Assembly: GCA_030425385.1 (NCBI GenBank)
Contig: JAUIAH010000024.1
Span: 1 to 64,000 of the forward strand
From: Verrucomicrobiia bacterium
Lineage (GTDB): Bacteria > Verrucomicrobiota > Verrucomicrobiia > Verrucomicrobiales > DEV007
Length of the DNA stretch: 64,000 bases
Reading direction: 5' to 3'
Positions 42,646-51,733 of the stretch are shown in pieces. Below the pieces are notes generated by a model, which searched no databases, was not told where the DNA came from, and worked only from the letters and a program-made list of their open reading frames with translations. A program made the translations under genes and the position numbers. Each line of letters starts with the position of its first letter. Position 1 is the first letter of the stretch.

Positions 42646-43308
42646 ATGGATATTCTCGTGATTGAAGATGACCCGCGGCTCCTCAACGTCGTCGTGCGGG
42701 AACTACGTGACGAAGGTTATCGGGTCCACGGGGAGAGCAATGGGTTGGAGGGCCTGCATGCGGCCATAGACGAGCCTTTCGATGCGATCATCCTCGACGT
42801 GATGCTGCCGGGAATCGATGGCTTTGAGGTGTTGCGACGATTGCGTGCCAGCGAAGTCGCGACACCGGTGATCATGTTGACGTCTAAGGATCGGGTGAGA
42901 GATCGGGTGGAAGGGCTGGACCTGGGTGCGGATGATTACCTCACCAAGCCATTTGAGCTCGACGAATTGTTTGCCCGCCTGCGCTCGACGCTGAGGCGCG
43001 CTGGTGGGCACGCGGCGCCCATCATCAATGTGGGTGATGTGGCCATCGACCTTGCCGCCAAGCGCATCCTGAAGGGCGGCGATCCAGTCATGCTCACGGC
43101 CTACGAATATCGTCTGGTCGAAACCTTGGTGCATCGCAAGGGGCGTGTCGTAGAGCGCGCTTTCCTATCGGAAAAGCTCAGCGAATCTTTCGGTGATACG
43201 GTCTCGAATGCCGTTGATGTTCATTTGTGTAATGTCAGGAAGAAGCTTGGCAAAGAATTTGTGAGGACGATTCGGGGATTGGGCTACATGGTGGAGACGC
43301 ATTCTTAG
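42646..43308 (+). CDS. OmpR-family response regulator
   Basis: The 220-residue protein has a receiver domain (acidic pair E7-D8-D9, phosphoacceptor D51 in LDVMLPG, T82 and K102 region LTKPFEL), and a winged-helix DNA-binding domain with LTAYEYRLVETLVHRKGRVV and VDVHLCNVRKKLG. The kinase starts 8 bp after it. The pair resembles the CusR/CusS or copper/heavy-metal and envelope-stress type, but the signal cannot be told from sequence. Confidence 0.92.
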   Translation: MDILVIEDDPRLLNVVVRELRDEGYRVHGESNGLEGLHAAIDEPFDAIILDVMLPGIDGFEVLRRLRASEVATPVIMLTSKDRVRDRVEGLDLGADDYLTKPFELDELFARLRSTLRRAGGHAAPIINVGDVAIDLAAKRILKGGDPVMLTAYEYRLVETLVHRKGRVVERAFLSEKLSESFGDTVSNAVDVHLCNVRKKLGKEFVRTIRGLGYMVETHS

Positions 43309-43316
43309 AATCATCG

Positions 43317-44798
43317 ATGCCTTCCAAACTTCATCGCTCGATTCGTTGGCACATTCAGGCTTGGAATGTGGCTATCTTGTCAGTGGTAGTCACCGGGTTG
43401 GTGACGGCATTCTATCATTATGAGAAACGGTTGCGGATTCAGTTGATCGATGCGCAGTTAGCTGCCCGTGTCCCGCAATTGCTTCCCGTGACCGTAGGGC
43501 GTAGCGGAAGACCTGGGCCTGGGCCCGGATCGCGTGACCGTCCCCGGCGTCCTCGGGCTGGTCTTGGTCCTGCACCTGGACAACAGGGCAAGGCTGCGGA
43601 AAGGCGCCAGCGCCAACGAGGGCCCGGCCCCAAATCACAGGATGAGCTCTTCAAGGAACTCACCGATGAGGGGCTTTACTGCGCCTTCTGGAATCCTAGG
43701 CAAGAGCGATCGGCACAAACCTCCAATCTTCCCGAGCACGCCAAGACACTTCCAATCGTCCCGGCAAGTGCCAAAGAGGGGGACTTCGTCTTCCGGTGGC
43801 AGGGGAAGAACCGCGAAGTCGTCACGTTTCCACCTCGCGGGGCGATGTTAGTCGTTGGCAAAGAGGCGGCATCGCTACGCTCGGATTTGCACCGCTTTGC
43901 CTGGCAGATGGCGGGCATAGGAGCCTTCGTGATTCTGATAGGAACGGGTGGTGGCTGGTTCTTTGCAGGACGAGCCATCCGACCGATCGCGCAAATCAGT
44001 GACACCGCCCGCGATATCGCCCGAGGGGACCTTTCGCATCGGATCGACGTTGGGGAAACCTGCCACGAACTGAGTGGATTGGCAGCGACGTTGAACTCCA
44101 CGTTCAGTCATCTCGGAGGAGCCTTGGAACAACAGATCCAGTTCACGGCGGATGCCTCCCATGAATTGCGGACGCCTCTGGCGGTGATCCTGGCAGAATC
44201 GCAATCTGCCCTGCGCCGGGAGCGCACTGCCGAAGAACTGCGTGAGCAGTTCAAGACCTGCATGCAGTCAGCAAGACACATGCGAGGCTTGATAGACTCT
44301 CTCATGGAGCTGGCTCGCATTGATTCAGGCGAGTCTAGATTGCAAGTGGTCTCTGCCAATCTGTCGGACATTGCTAGGGAAACGCGCGATCTCGCGCGGC
44401 CCATTGCTGACCAGAAAGCGGTGACTCTCCTAACGGACTTGCAATCCGTGTCTTGTGATGTCGACGAGGAGAAGATTCGTCAGGTATTTCTCAATCTCGT
44501 GGTGAATGCCATTCAACACACGCCCAAGGGGACCGCGATCCGCATTCGGACGGAGCAGACGGATGAGTACAGCGTCTTTGAGGTGTCTGATCAGGGCGCG
44601 GGCATCGCGGAGCAGGATCTCCCTCACATCTTTGACCGGTTCTACCGCGCTGATAAGGCGCGTTCCGGTGATAACACTGGGCTCGGATTGGCCATTAGCA
44701 ATGCCATTGTCGTCGCGCATTCGGGATCGATTAGCGTGGGAAAGGCCGAGCCACAAGGGGCGACGTTCACCGTGCAGTTGCCTTGTGTTAGCGTCTGA
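43317..44798 (+). CDS. Sensor histidine kinase with a Gly/Pro/Arg-rich periplasmic segment
   Basis: The 493-residue kinase has two membrane helices (about 22-40 and about 195-220), a HAMP domain (RAIRPIAQISDTARDIARGDLSHRI), a DHp domain with phosphoacceptor H282 (ASHELRTPLAV), and a HATPase domain with N-box (FLNLVVNAIQHTPKG), G1 (VSDQGAGIAE) and G2 (SGDNTGLGLAIS). Between the helices lies a low-complexity stretch of about 55 residues rich in R, G and P, then QQG. Its partner is the upstream regulator. Its 3' end overlaps the convergent response regulator by 11 bp. Confidence 0.9.
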   Translation: MPSKLHRSIRWHIQAWNVAILSVVVTGLVTAFYHYEKRLRIQLIDAQLAARVPQLLPVTVGRSGRPGPGPGSRDRPRRPRAGLGPAPGQQGKAAERRQRQRGPGPKSQDELFKELTDEGLYCAFWNPRQERSAQTSNLPEHAKTLPIVPASAKEGDFVFRWQGKNREVVTFPPRGAMLVVGKEAASLRSDLHRFAWQMAGIGAFVILIGTGGGWFFAGRAIRPIAQISDTARDIARGDLSHRIDVGETCHELSGLAATLNSTFSHLGGALEQQIQFTADASHELRTPLAVILAESQSALRRERTAEELREQFKTCMQSARHMRGLIDSLMELARIDSGESRLQVVSANLSDIARETRDLARPIADQKAVTLLTDLQSVSCDVDEEKIRQVFLNLVVNAIQHTPKGTAIRIRTEQTDEYSVFEVSDQGAGIAEQDLPHIFDRFYRADKARSGDNTGLGLAISNAIVVAHSGSISVGKAEPQGATFTVQLPCVSV

Positions 44799-45198
44799 TG
44801 TTACCGTGTGCCACAGCGCACTTGGCGATTTGGACGACGATGCGATTCAACGTGTCGATCTCAATGGGCTTGGGTAAGAATGCTAGGGCGCCCGATGCGA
44901 TCATCTCTTCACCCTTGTCGTGCTGCGCACTCATCCCTATGATCGGCATGGCCTTTCCTTGTGAAACGACGACTCGAATGAGATCGATTCCCGATTGGAT
45001 TGGCAAATTGTAGTCCGTGAGAATGAGCGTGGGTAGGTGTCGTCGCAAGGACTCCAAGGCGGATCTCACGTCACCGCAGGCCGTCACCTCGAGGCCGAGG
45101 TGTTGGAGGGCACATTCCAGGAAGGCACTGACGACGGGCTCGTCCTCCACAAGAAGGATGGATGCGGATGGTGGTCTCGTAAAGCTTCGTAATCGCAT
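44788..45198 (-). CDS. Stand-alone receiver-domain response regulator
   Basis: The 136-residue protein (ATG 45198; the frame extends to 45246) consists of a receiver domain: ILLVEDEP acidic pair, LILTDYNLPIQSG with the phosphoacceptor Asp, MSAQ and LPKPIE with Lys. No output domain is present. Such proteins act in phosphorelays or bind partners directly. It converges on the sensor kinase at 43317 and overlaps its last 11 bases; whether they work together cannot be told. Confidence 0.82.
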   Translation of the reverse strand: MRLRSFTRPPSASILLVEDEPVVSAFLECALQHLGLEVTACGDVRSALESLRRHLPTLILTDYNLPIQSGIDLIRVVVSQGKAMPIIGMSAQHDKGEEMIASGALAFLPKPIEIDTLNRIVVQIAKCAVAHGNIRR

Positions 45199-45366
45199 GG
45201 GTGGTTCTGGCGTTGAAAGAGGTGGCGACGGGACAGGGACATTCATGGATTCATGGTCGGTCCCGATTCTTAAGAGAGGATAAAGCTGGGCACCCTATTC
45301 ACCATTCATCACGCTTCTGTGGGTTCGCGCTTTCTTTGAGGCCGGATCTGTGCTGGATTCATTGCC

Positions 45367-46245
45367 ATGAACCGACGTCATTTCCTCCGAGCCACCGCGG
45401 CGACTTCTGTGGTTGCCTGCCAACCCAGAACCTTATTGGCCTTGGCCAAAGATAACAGTTATCGCAAACAGATCGGGTTGCAGCTTTACACCTTGAGGAA
45501 TGAGATCTCCAAGGATGCGGACGCCACTCTGAAAGCCGTCGCCGAGGCGGGTTACTATCAGGGCGAGATGTACGGGTTTCCCAAAGCAGACGCCATGATC
45601 AAAGCCGCCCAAGCGCATGGTGTCGCGCTACACTCCTCACACTTTGAATGGGACACCGTGGTGAATCCGTCAGACCAAGGGCTATCGGATTTCATGCGTA
45701 TCCTCGAAGAGGCCAAGAAGATTGGACTGAAGCACCTCGTGATACCCTACCTCCATGGCAAAGACCGTGAATCGCTCGACGATTACAAACGGGTAGCGGA
45801 GAACTGCAATCAAGGGGCCGCCAAAGCGAAAGAAGCAGGGATTCAACTATCCTATCACAATCACGCCTTCGAGTTTGAACCCAAAGAAGGCAAGCAAACG
45901 GGATTTGATGTCTTTGTGAAAGAATTCAGTCCAGACATGAAATTCGAAATTGATACCTTCTGGGTGAAAGTGGGGGGTGGGGATCCTGTCAAACTCGTCA
46001 AGGAATTGAAAGGGCGCGTGACCCAATTGCATCTCAAGGATCTGAAAGAAGGCCTTACCTTGCCAAACTTTGGAAGCGTCCCGAATGATGCGTTCCAGGA
46101 ATTGGGAGATGGGATTATCCCCGTGGAACCCTTGTTAGAGGCAGGGAAAGAAGCCGGTGTGGAGCACTGCCACGTCGAGCAGGATCAGTCGCCCGACCCC
46201 TTGGCAAGCATCCGTCAAAGCATGCAACACCTGCAGGGGCTGTAA
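45367..46245 (+). CDS. Tat-exported sugar phosphate isomerase/epimerase-like TIM-barrel protein
   Basis: The 292-residue protein begins NRRHFLRATAATSVVA, a twin-arginine signal (RRHFLR). The rest is an AP_endonuc_2/xylose isomerase-like TIM barrel with IGLQLYTLRNEIS, HLVIPYL and YHNHAFEFEP at one end and EIDTFWVKVGG and HLKDL at the other. The Glu and His residues of these motifs probably bind a divalent metal. Members act on sugars or inositols. The substrate is unknown. Confidence 0.85.
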   Translation: MNRRHFLRATAATSVVACQPRTLLALAKDNSYRKQIGLQLYTLRNEISKDADATLKAVAEAGYYQGEMYGFPKADAMIKAAQAHGVALHSSHFEWDTVVNPSDQGLSDFMRILEEAKKIGLKHLVIPYLHGKDRESLDDYKRVAENCNQGAAKAKEAGIQLSYHNHAFEFEPKEGKQTGFDVFVKEFSPDMKFEIDTFWVKVGGGDPVKLVKELKGRVTQLHLKDLKEGLTLPNFGSVPNDAFQELGDGIIPVEPLLEAGKEAGVEHCHVEQDQSPDPLASIRQSMQHLQGL

Positions 46246-46369
46246 TAAGGATTAGGAGCGAGCGAAGCTTTGGACTGCGCGCAGCCCTGCTGCCGCGAAC
46301 ATCTTCACCATAAGTGTTCCAAAGCCTGCGTCAGTTGAACTGCGGTGAGAGTGAAGAATCGCCTCGAAG
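46246..46369. repeat. Possible dispersed extragenic repeat
   Basis: Between two genes lies AGCTTTGGACTGCGCGCAG, followed by CCCTGCTGCCGCG with partial inverted symmetry (CGCGCAG/CTGC..CGCG). Similar CTTTGGACTGCG-type extragenic repeats are recalled from Verrucomicrobia genomes; this could not be checked. It might also serve as a terminator for one of the flanking genes. Confidence 0.3.
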
Positions 46370-47452
46370 TTAGTAGCGCTTGATCAAGGCGCGCTCGCGT
46401 AGGCCCGCGACCCATTTGTCAACGATAGCTTCTTTCTGACCACCAGTGATATTATTCTCGATGTCTTCGCGCACTTCGCTCAAGGGCTGCGCCTTGCCGT
46501 AGCGCCGTGCGACGGCCTTGATGATGTAATAATTGCGATTGTCCTCGATCACTTCGCTCACCTCACCTGCGTCAAGGTTGAAGGCATTGATCGTCAATAA
46601 CGGCTGTAAGGTTGTCTTGTTGATGAACCCACGATCATCGACACGAGCGGCGGGATTGCGCGCGTATTTCTGGGCCAACTCGGTGAGCTTGGTGCCCCGT
46701 TTCACTTGGTATTGCAGGTCTTGAGCGAGGAGGCGCTGACTCTTAGGCGTTGAAAGAGGATCTCGAGGACGCTTGGACACGGTGATGGTCCAGACATGGA
46801 TCTCCCCTTCGTCACGGTAATCATTGATGTGTTTCTGATAGTAAGCCTCGACCTCTTTGGGGGACGGCGGACGTGTCTTGTCACGGGCAATCGCATTCTT
46901 CATCCGCAGGACCTTGATCACCTTCACCTGATCTTCCCGAAATTTACGCATCGTGATCCCTGTCTGGCGGAGAGCATTCACAAACTGATCACGATTCCCG
47001 CCAAAGCGTTGGCGAATGATGTGGTTCACCTGCGCATCGACGTCCTGTTCCTTCACTGGAAATCCGCGTTTATCATATTCTGATAGGATCAATTCACGCT
47101 CGATCATGGCATCCAGTCCCTCCTTCTCTAGCTTCTGAATCCGGCGCTTCTTCTCGGCAGGCGAAAGCACTTGCTGCTCCAAGAGAAAGCGTTCTCGGAG
47201 GATGGCATCTCGCACCTCGGATCGTGGGATCACCTTGCCATTCACCGTTGCCGCAATGCCATCCGCAAAGAGGTTGCTTCCGATCACCGGCGTCGGTTCG
47301 CTGGACGGGCGAGTCGGCTGGGCATTGGCCACGCTCGTCGGCGGCGTCATCTCGGCATCACTGCTACGTCGGAACCACCCGCAGCCGACCATCCCGACGG
47401 TGAGAAGGGCCACGCCAAGTAAGAGAAGGAAACGACGGATTCGCGCGATCAT
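46370..47452 (-). CDS. SurA/PpiD-like lipoprotein peptidyl-prolyl isomerase
   Basis: The 360-residue protein has a lipoprotein signal ending VGMVGC. Residues about 65-220 resemble the SurA N-terminal chaperone fold (ATVNGKVIPRSEVRDAI, FREDQVKVIKVLRMKNAI), followed by a parvulin-like domain (EGEIHVWTITVSKRP, YARNPAARVDDRGFI, NAFNLDAGEVSEVIEDNRNYYIIKA). It probably assists folding of outer membrane proteins. It is transcribed alone, divergent from the MauE-like gene. Confidence 0.85.
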   Translation of the reverse strand: MIARIRRFLLLLGVALLTVGMVGCGWFRRSSDAEMTPPTSVANAQPTRPSSEPTPVIGSNLFADGIAATVNGKVIPRSEVRDAILRERFLLEQQVLSPAEKKRRIQKLEKEGLDAMIERELILSEYDKRGFPVKEQDVDAQVNHIIRQRFGGNRDQFVNALRQTGITMRKFREDQVKVIKVLRMKNAIARDKTRPPSPKEVEAYYQKHINDYRDEGEIHVWTITVSKRPRDPLSTPKSQRLLAQDLQYQVKRGTKLTELAQKYARNPAARVDDRGFINKTTLQPLLTINAFNLDAGEVSEVIEDNRNYYIIKAVARRYGKAQPLSEVREDIENNITGGQKEAIVDKWVAGLRERALIKRY

Positions 47453-47606
47453 GTCACCAATTTCTTAAATTTGCAGACCCTCGAAGCAAGGGCAAATCAT
47501 CAGAATAGACTGGAGTGAGAAGCGCTTTGTTCATTCAAACATTCAGGCGATGCAAAGCAGTGCACACCAATCTGGCCTTTCGTCCGATTTGGGAACACCT
47601 TCACAG

Positions 47607-48089
47607 ATGCGACTCAACCACCTTGCCTGGGCGATGCGTCTCTTCCTTGCCTACCTCTTTCTCACGGCCTCCATTGGGGGGTGGGCCTGGAATGAAGGCC
47701 GTTGGGTGCAGGTGGAAGGCAAGTTGGTGGACCCCCAACGATTCCTCTTCCACCTGCGCGCCCTAGACCTGCTGGAAGACCCGTGGAACGCCTGGGTAGC
47801 TATGAGCCTCCCTTGGCTGGAAGCCGTGACCGGCATCGCGCTGATCCTGCCGTGGACGACCTTGGGAGGGTCTGCCATGGCGGCTGGGTTGTTAGGAACG
47901 TTCGTGGTGTCCCTAACGACGGCACAACAACGCGGCCTCGAAATCGACTGCGGTTGCTTCGGCGGGACGGCAGCCACAGATAATCTAAACGTCGCGATTG
48001 CCTGGCGCGTGCTATGGTTAGGGCTGGCGGTTTTCTCATTCGTCATCGCCTGGCAAACCACTCAAGGCCGAGCTGCGAAATCTCAGTAG
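47607..48089 (+). CDS. MauE/DoxX-like membrane protein
   Basis: The 160-residue protein (ATG 47607; frame opens at 47550) has four membrane helices: WAMRLFLAYLFLTASI, WLEAVTGIALIL, AMAAGLLGTFVVSLT and VLWLGLAVFSFVIAW. It has the conserved GLEIDCGCFG motif with paired cysteines, typical of the MauE/methylamine-utilisation family and of VKOR-like or DoxD-like redox proteins. Such proteins may handle disulfide or thiol chemistry in the membrane. Confidence 0.8.
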   Translation: MRLNHLAWAMRLFLAYLFLTASIGGWAWNEGRWVQVEGKLVDPQRFLFHLRALDLLEDPWNAWVAMSLPWLEAVTGIALILPWTTLGGSAMAAGLLGTFVVSLTTAQQRGLEIDCGCFGGTAATDNLNVAIAWRVLWLGLAVFSFVIAWQTTQGRAAKSQ

Positions 48090-48196
48090 GGAAAGCGCCT
48101 CACTCTCGCTCTGCAATGGGCGCAATCGCAATGTGTTAGAATTGCTCGCTCTGCGATGCTTTCGCAAGCGACTCCCGGGAGGGGGGCCTCGTCATT

Positions 48197-48652
48197 TTAA
48201 AGAAACACCGCCTTGAAATGAACTTGATCTCCTTCCTTAAGGATAAAGTCATCGGGCTCTTCAGGATCTGACCATTCCGTGGGCGGCGACCTTCTGGATC
48301 GCAAACGGAACACTGGCACCTGCTTTCCTTCTCGCATACGAGTAATCAACCACTTTCCTCTCCAGAATGGTAGAGTCTCCTCTGAATCCAAAAGTTCAAT
48401 GAGACTTGTGCCCATAGGCACCGTTCGCTTGCCTGGATGACGAACACCCAAGCCCTCCGCGATCGTGATGGTTATCAACCGTTTCGCTGCCCGATTCCTC
48501 GTCGGAGGAAGAATGCTCACCCACTTGGATGCGTTGGTTGAAGTCATGCCTTCTGAATTGGCTCCCCGCGAATGCCCAGAATCGCCACCCCGGCCACAAG
48601 AGGATGCGTGTGCGGTGAAGATCGCTATGGCTACGGAAAGATAGTTCTTCAT
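48197..48652 (-). CDS. Small probable lipoprotein, unknown
   Basis: The 151-residue protein (ATG 48652; frame opens at 48670) begins with MKNYLSVAIAIFTAHASSCGRGG, a signal ending in a possible lipobox cysteine. The mature part is mostly beta, with RLITITIAEGLGV, LPFWRGKWLI and a final ILKEGDQVHFKAVFL that recalls SLBB/polysaccharide-export-like ends. No family is certain. Start choice is by signal-peptide position only. Confidence 0.5.
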   Translation of the reverse strand: MKNYLSVAIAIFTAHASSCGRGGDSGHSRGANSEGMTSTNASKWVSILPPTRNRAAKRLITITIAEGLGVRHPGKRTVPMGTSLIELLDSEETLPFWRGKWLITRMREGKQVPVFRLRSRRSPPTEWSDPEEPDDFILKEGDQVHFKAVFL

Positions 48653-48787
48653 GCGCAGCGTCGACAACATCTCGCCCTAAGGTGAACGCTTCAGAACTTC
48701 CCGCAATCCTAAAGTGATGGTTTCCGACTAGCAAGTCACTTGGAATTCAATCCACCAATCGCATGTTTGTTAGATCGGTCTTCGCTC

Positions 48788-50482
48788 CTACACGCGGAAG
48801 AGGGCACCCATCTTCTTTCCGAGGATGAGGCTGGCGCCGAGGATGGTGATGCCGAGAAATGCCATGGCCCAGACGCCGAGGGCGGAGGCGAGTTGTTCGC
48901 CGTTCCCAAGGGCATTGAAGAGCGCGTACATGGCGGTTGTGATAGGATAATAGGCCTGCTTGGTGGCGAGGATGAGGGAGTCGGAAACTTCTAGCATGGC
49001 AAAAGCGAAGGCTAAGAGGCCGCCCGCGATGATGTTGGCGGAGATGAGGGGGAGCGTGATCTTGCGAAGGGCTTTAAAGGGGCTGGCTCCGAGATTCTGA
49101 GCGGCTTCCTCAAGCGTGACACTTGTTTGCTGAAATCCTGCGGCGGCCGAGCGGACGACATAGGGGAGTCGGCGGACGGCGTAGGCAATGACGAGAAGGA
49201 TGATTGGGTTGTCGCCTAACATGAGGAAGTCGAAGGCCTGACCCTCGCGTGTCATGGCGAGGTAACCAAAGGCGAGAACGAGTCCAGGAACGGCGAGAGG
49301 CATCATGGCCATGGCGTCTAACCAGTGTCGTCCCCTTAGGTGGGTCCGCACGACGACGTAGGCGATGGCGACGCCGAGGAGGATGTCGACCAAAGTCGAG
49401 AGGCTGGCGTAGACGAGGCTGTTCTTGATGGAAAGAAGTGTGAGCGGGTGCCCTAACGCTTCTTCATAAGCAGCGAGGGACCACGTTTCGGGCAAGAGTG
49501 TACCATACCAGTCGGGGGTGAGGGAGGTGATGACGACAGCAAGGTGTGGTAGCACGGCTAAGATCGTGACTCCGGCGAATACCGCGGTGCATGCCAGTGC
49601 GGGAAATAGGCCTAACGCTTTTGCCTGGCGCGCAATGACGGCTTTGCCAGCAACGGCATGTGCCTTGGCTCCGAAGAGCCATTTGCTGAGGCCATATAGA
49701 AGCATGGCAAAGAGAAGCATGACGACGACGAGAGCGTATGGCGTGGGATTGCCTGAAAGGTCTTTGAGGCCAGCAAAGATCTGCACGGAAGTGACGCGTC
49801 CGTAGTCGAACATCAAGGGCACCCCGAGTTCGGTGAACGCCCAGATGAAGACAATCGTCGAGCCTGCGAAGATGCCAGGCATGGTGAGCGGAAGCGTGAT
49901 CTTCCAGAATCTTCGGAAGGGGCCGCAGCCAAGATTCTGGGCGGCTTCTTCCATGGCGGGATCGAGATTGGCAAGGGCGGCTGCAACATTGAGATAGACG
50001 ATAGGATAGAGGTGCAGCGCATTCATGATGACGATCCCCAATAATTGGCTTTCGCCTAACCAATCGTAAGGATGCGCGGCATCCATCCAGCCCCACTCGA
50101 TCAAGAGAGTGTTAACCACCCCCATCTTCCCTAACAGCTGCTTGATTCCAATGGCCCCAACGAATGGTGGGAGCATGAGAGGGATGAGAATGAGGGAGGC
50201 GAACCAGGCTTTGCCGGGGAAGATGTAGCGATCGGTGAGGATCGCGAGAGGCAGCGCAATGACTAGCGCAAGGAGGGTGCTGAACACACCCATCTTGAGC
50301 GCGTTGAGCAAGCCCTCCAGGTAGAGAGGCGTTTGAAAGACATCGCCGACGAAGGCGAGCGTCCAGCGCCCCTGCGGATCAATGAAAGCCTCTCTAACCG
50401 TGAGCCCAATGGGCCAAACGAAGAAGAGGGCGAAGAACACCCCCATCAGTAGGAAGAGAGCGATGGCGACAGCGCGTGCCAC
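48788..50482 (-). CDS. ABC transporter permease, iron(III)-type, two fused permease domains
   Basis: The 564-residue protein has about twelve membrane helices and two BPD-type permease halves. Each has an EAA loop: EEAAQNLGCGPFRRFWKITLPL in the first and EEAAQNLGASPFKALRKITLPL in the second. This is the FbpB/ThiP-like organisation used for ferric iron or thiamine uptake. No ATPase or solute-binding gene is adjacent, so the partners must be elsewhere or supplied by another system. Confidence 0.9.
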   Translation of the reverse strand: MARAVAIALFLLMGVFFALFFVWPIGLTVREAFIDPQGRWTLAFVGDVFQTPLYLEGLLNALKMGVFSTLLALVIALPLAILTDRYIFPGKAWFASLILIPLMLPPFVGAIGIKQLLGKMGVVNTLLIEWGWMDAAHPYDWLGESQLLGIVIMNALHLYPIVYLNVAAALANLDPAMEEAAQNLGCGPFRRFWKITLPLTMPGIFAGSTIVFIWAFTELGVPLMFDYGRVTSVQIFAGLKDLSGNPTPYALVVVMLLFAMLLYGLSKWLFGAKAHAVAGKAVIARQAKALGLFPALACTAVFAGVTILAVLPHLAVVITSLTPDWYGTLLPETWSLAAYEEALGHPLTLLSIKNSLVYASLSTLVDILLGVAIAYVVVRTHLRGRHWLDAMAMMPLAVPGLVLAFGYLAMTREGQAFDFLMLGDNPIILLVIAYAVRRLPYVVRSAAAGFQQTSVTLEEAAQNLGASPFKALRKITLPLISANIIAGGLLAFAFAMLEVSDSLILATKQAYYPITTAMYALFNALGNGEQLASALGVWAMAFLGITILGASLILGKKMGALFRV

Positions 50483-50534
50483 GTGAGGCTAAACGGTTAG
50501 GGAGCTTTCGACTGCTCGAGGAGTGTCCCGGGGG

Positions 50535-51551
50535 TCACTTCACGACGGGGCGAAGGACGATGTTGCGATAGTCGACATCTGTGTGATCGCCTTGTAAGTA
50601 GATCGGGCCTGGAAGAGATTCGTCGGAGGTGAGAGCACCACCCGTGCAGCCTAACAGAGCGACGTTGTCGTGAATGGTCTTGCCGTTCAGGATCACTGTC
50701 ACATGGCGGTCGACCAAAGTGATGTCATACGTTTGCCATTCGCCAGTGGGTTTCTCGGCTTTCACGGCCGGGGTCACGCGACTGTAGATGCCGCCCATGT
50801 GATGGGAATCGAGACGATCCCGGTCGTAGGTATCGGCCACTTGGACTTCGTAAATGCCGCGGAGGTAGATGCCGCTATTGCCGCGCTTGGGCACCCGCAC
50901 TTCAAGGGTGAGGTTGAAATCTTCAAAGGTTTCCTTGGTCCGCAGATTCCCGAAATGTTTGCGAGGCTCGCCGTCCTCTTGCTTCGTGCGATTCATGAGA
51001 ATATCGCCCTCGACGCTCCAGGCGCTATCATGCTTGGGATTGGTCAGCTCCCATTTTTCCATATCAGCTTCGGAGGCAAAGAGGGTCTTGGCTTCGCCAA
51101 ACGTCACTTTGGAAAGATCGGGAGCCGGGGGAAGATCAGGGATGCGTTTGCCAGAGAAGGTCTCGCTGTCCATGCCCTCGCCATCCGTATGCGGATTCAA
51201 ACGCCGAAGTGTGAGGGTATCGCCATCTAACTGGGCAATGAGCGACTCCGTGAACGCGTGCCGCCGCACTTCCTCACCGGACGCGTCTGTGCGTTTCACC
51301 TCACGAACACGCGTGACGACCAAAGTGTCGTCATCGGGAAAGAACACGGAGGAAACGGGAACCACACTCCCGCCGCCCCAGAGAATGCTGGCGTCATAGT
51401 AGCCGTCTTCTTGAGTGACGCCTAGCCAACCAGCCGCTCCGTTTGGCAATGTGAGAGCCCATCGTCCAAGAAAGGCCTCCTTATCGGCCCACGTGGTGGC
51501 CGTGAACGCGGTGCTGAGGAGTGCGGTCGAGAGAAGGAATCGAGTCATCAT
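50535..51551 (-). CDS. Secreted DUF1080 (3-keto-disaccharide hydrolase) protein
   Basis: The 338-residue protein has a signal peptide (TRFLLSTALLSTAFTATTWA). A beta-rich N-terminal part of about 130 residues is followed by a DUF1080 concanavalin-like domain (FEDFNLTLEVRVPKRGNSGIYLRGIYEVQV, PTGEWQTYDITLVDRHVTVILNGK, GPIYLQGDHTDVDYRNIVL). DUF1080 proteins are numerous in Verrucomicrobia and Planctomycetes; some are 3-keto-disaccharide hydrolases. It is divergent from the selenoprotein gene. Confidence 0.88.
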   Translation of the reverse strand: MMTRFLLSTALLSTAFTATTWADKEAFLGRWALTLPNGAAGWLGVTQEDGYYDASILWGGGSVVPVSSVFFPDDDTLVVTRVREVKRTDASGEEVRRHAFTESLIAQLDGDTLTLRRLNPHTDGEGMDSETFSGKRIPDLPPAPDLSKVTFGEAKTLFASEADMEKWELTNPKHDSAWSVEGDILMNRTKQEDGEPRKHFGNLRTKETFEDFNLTLEVRVPKRGNSGIYLRGIYEVQVADTYDRDRLDSHHMGGIYSRVTPAVKAEKPTGEWQTYDITLVDRHVTVILNGKTIHDNVALLGCTGGALTSDESLPGPIYLQGDHTDVDYRNIVLRPVVK

Positions 51552-51733
51552 GATGGGTGACTATTCGACCGATCGGCCGCGAGAAACAAGTGTATTCCTG
51601 TCGCAAGGCCGCCCCGCGACAGGAATGCGGGCGGAGGAGAATGCCTAGCGCCCAAGCTTGTGAAATCTGTGAAATCCGTGGGAATAAGTCGCGCTTTGAC
51701 TTCGTCTCTTATCCAGAGCATTCTATCAACGCT

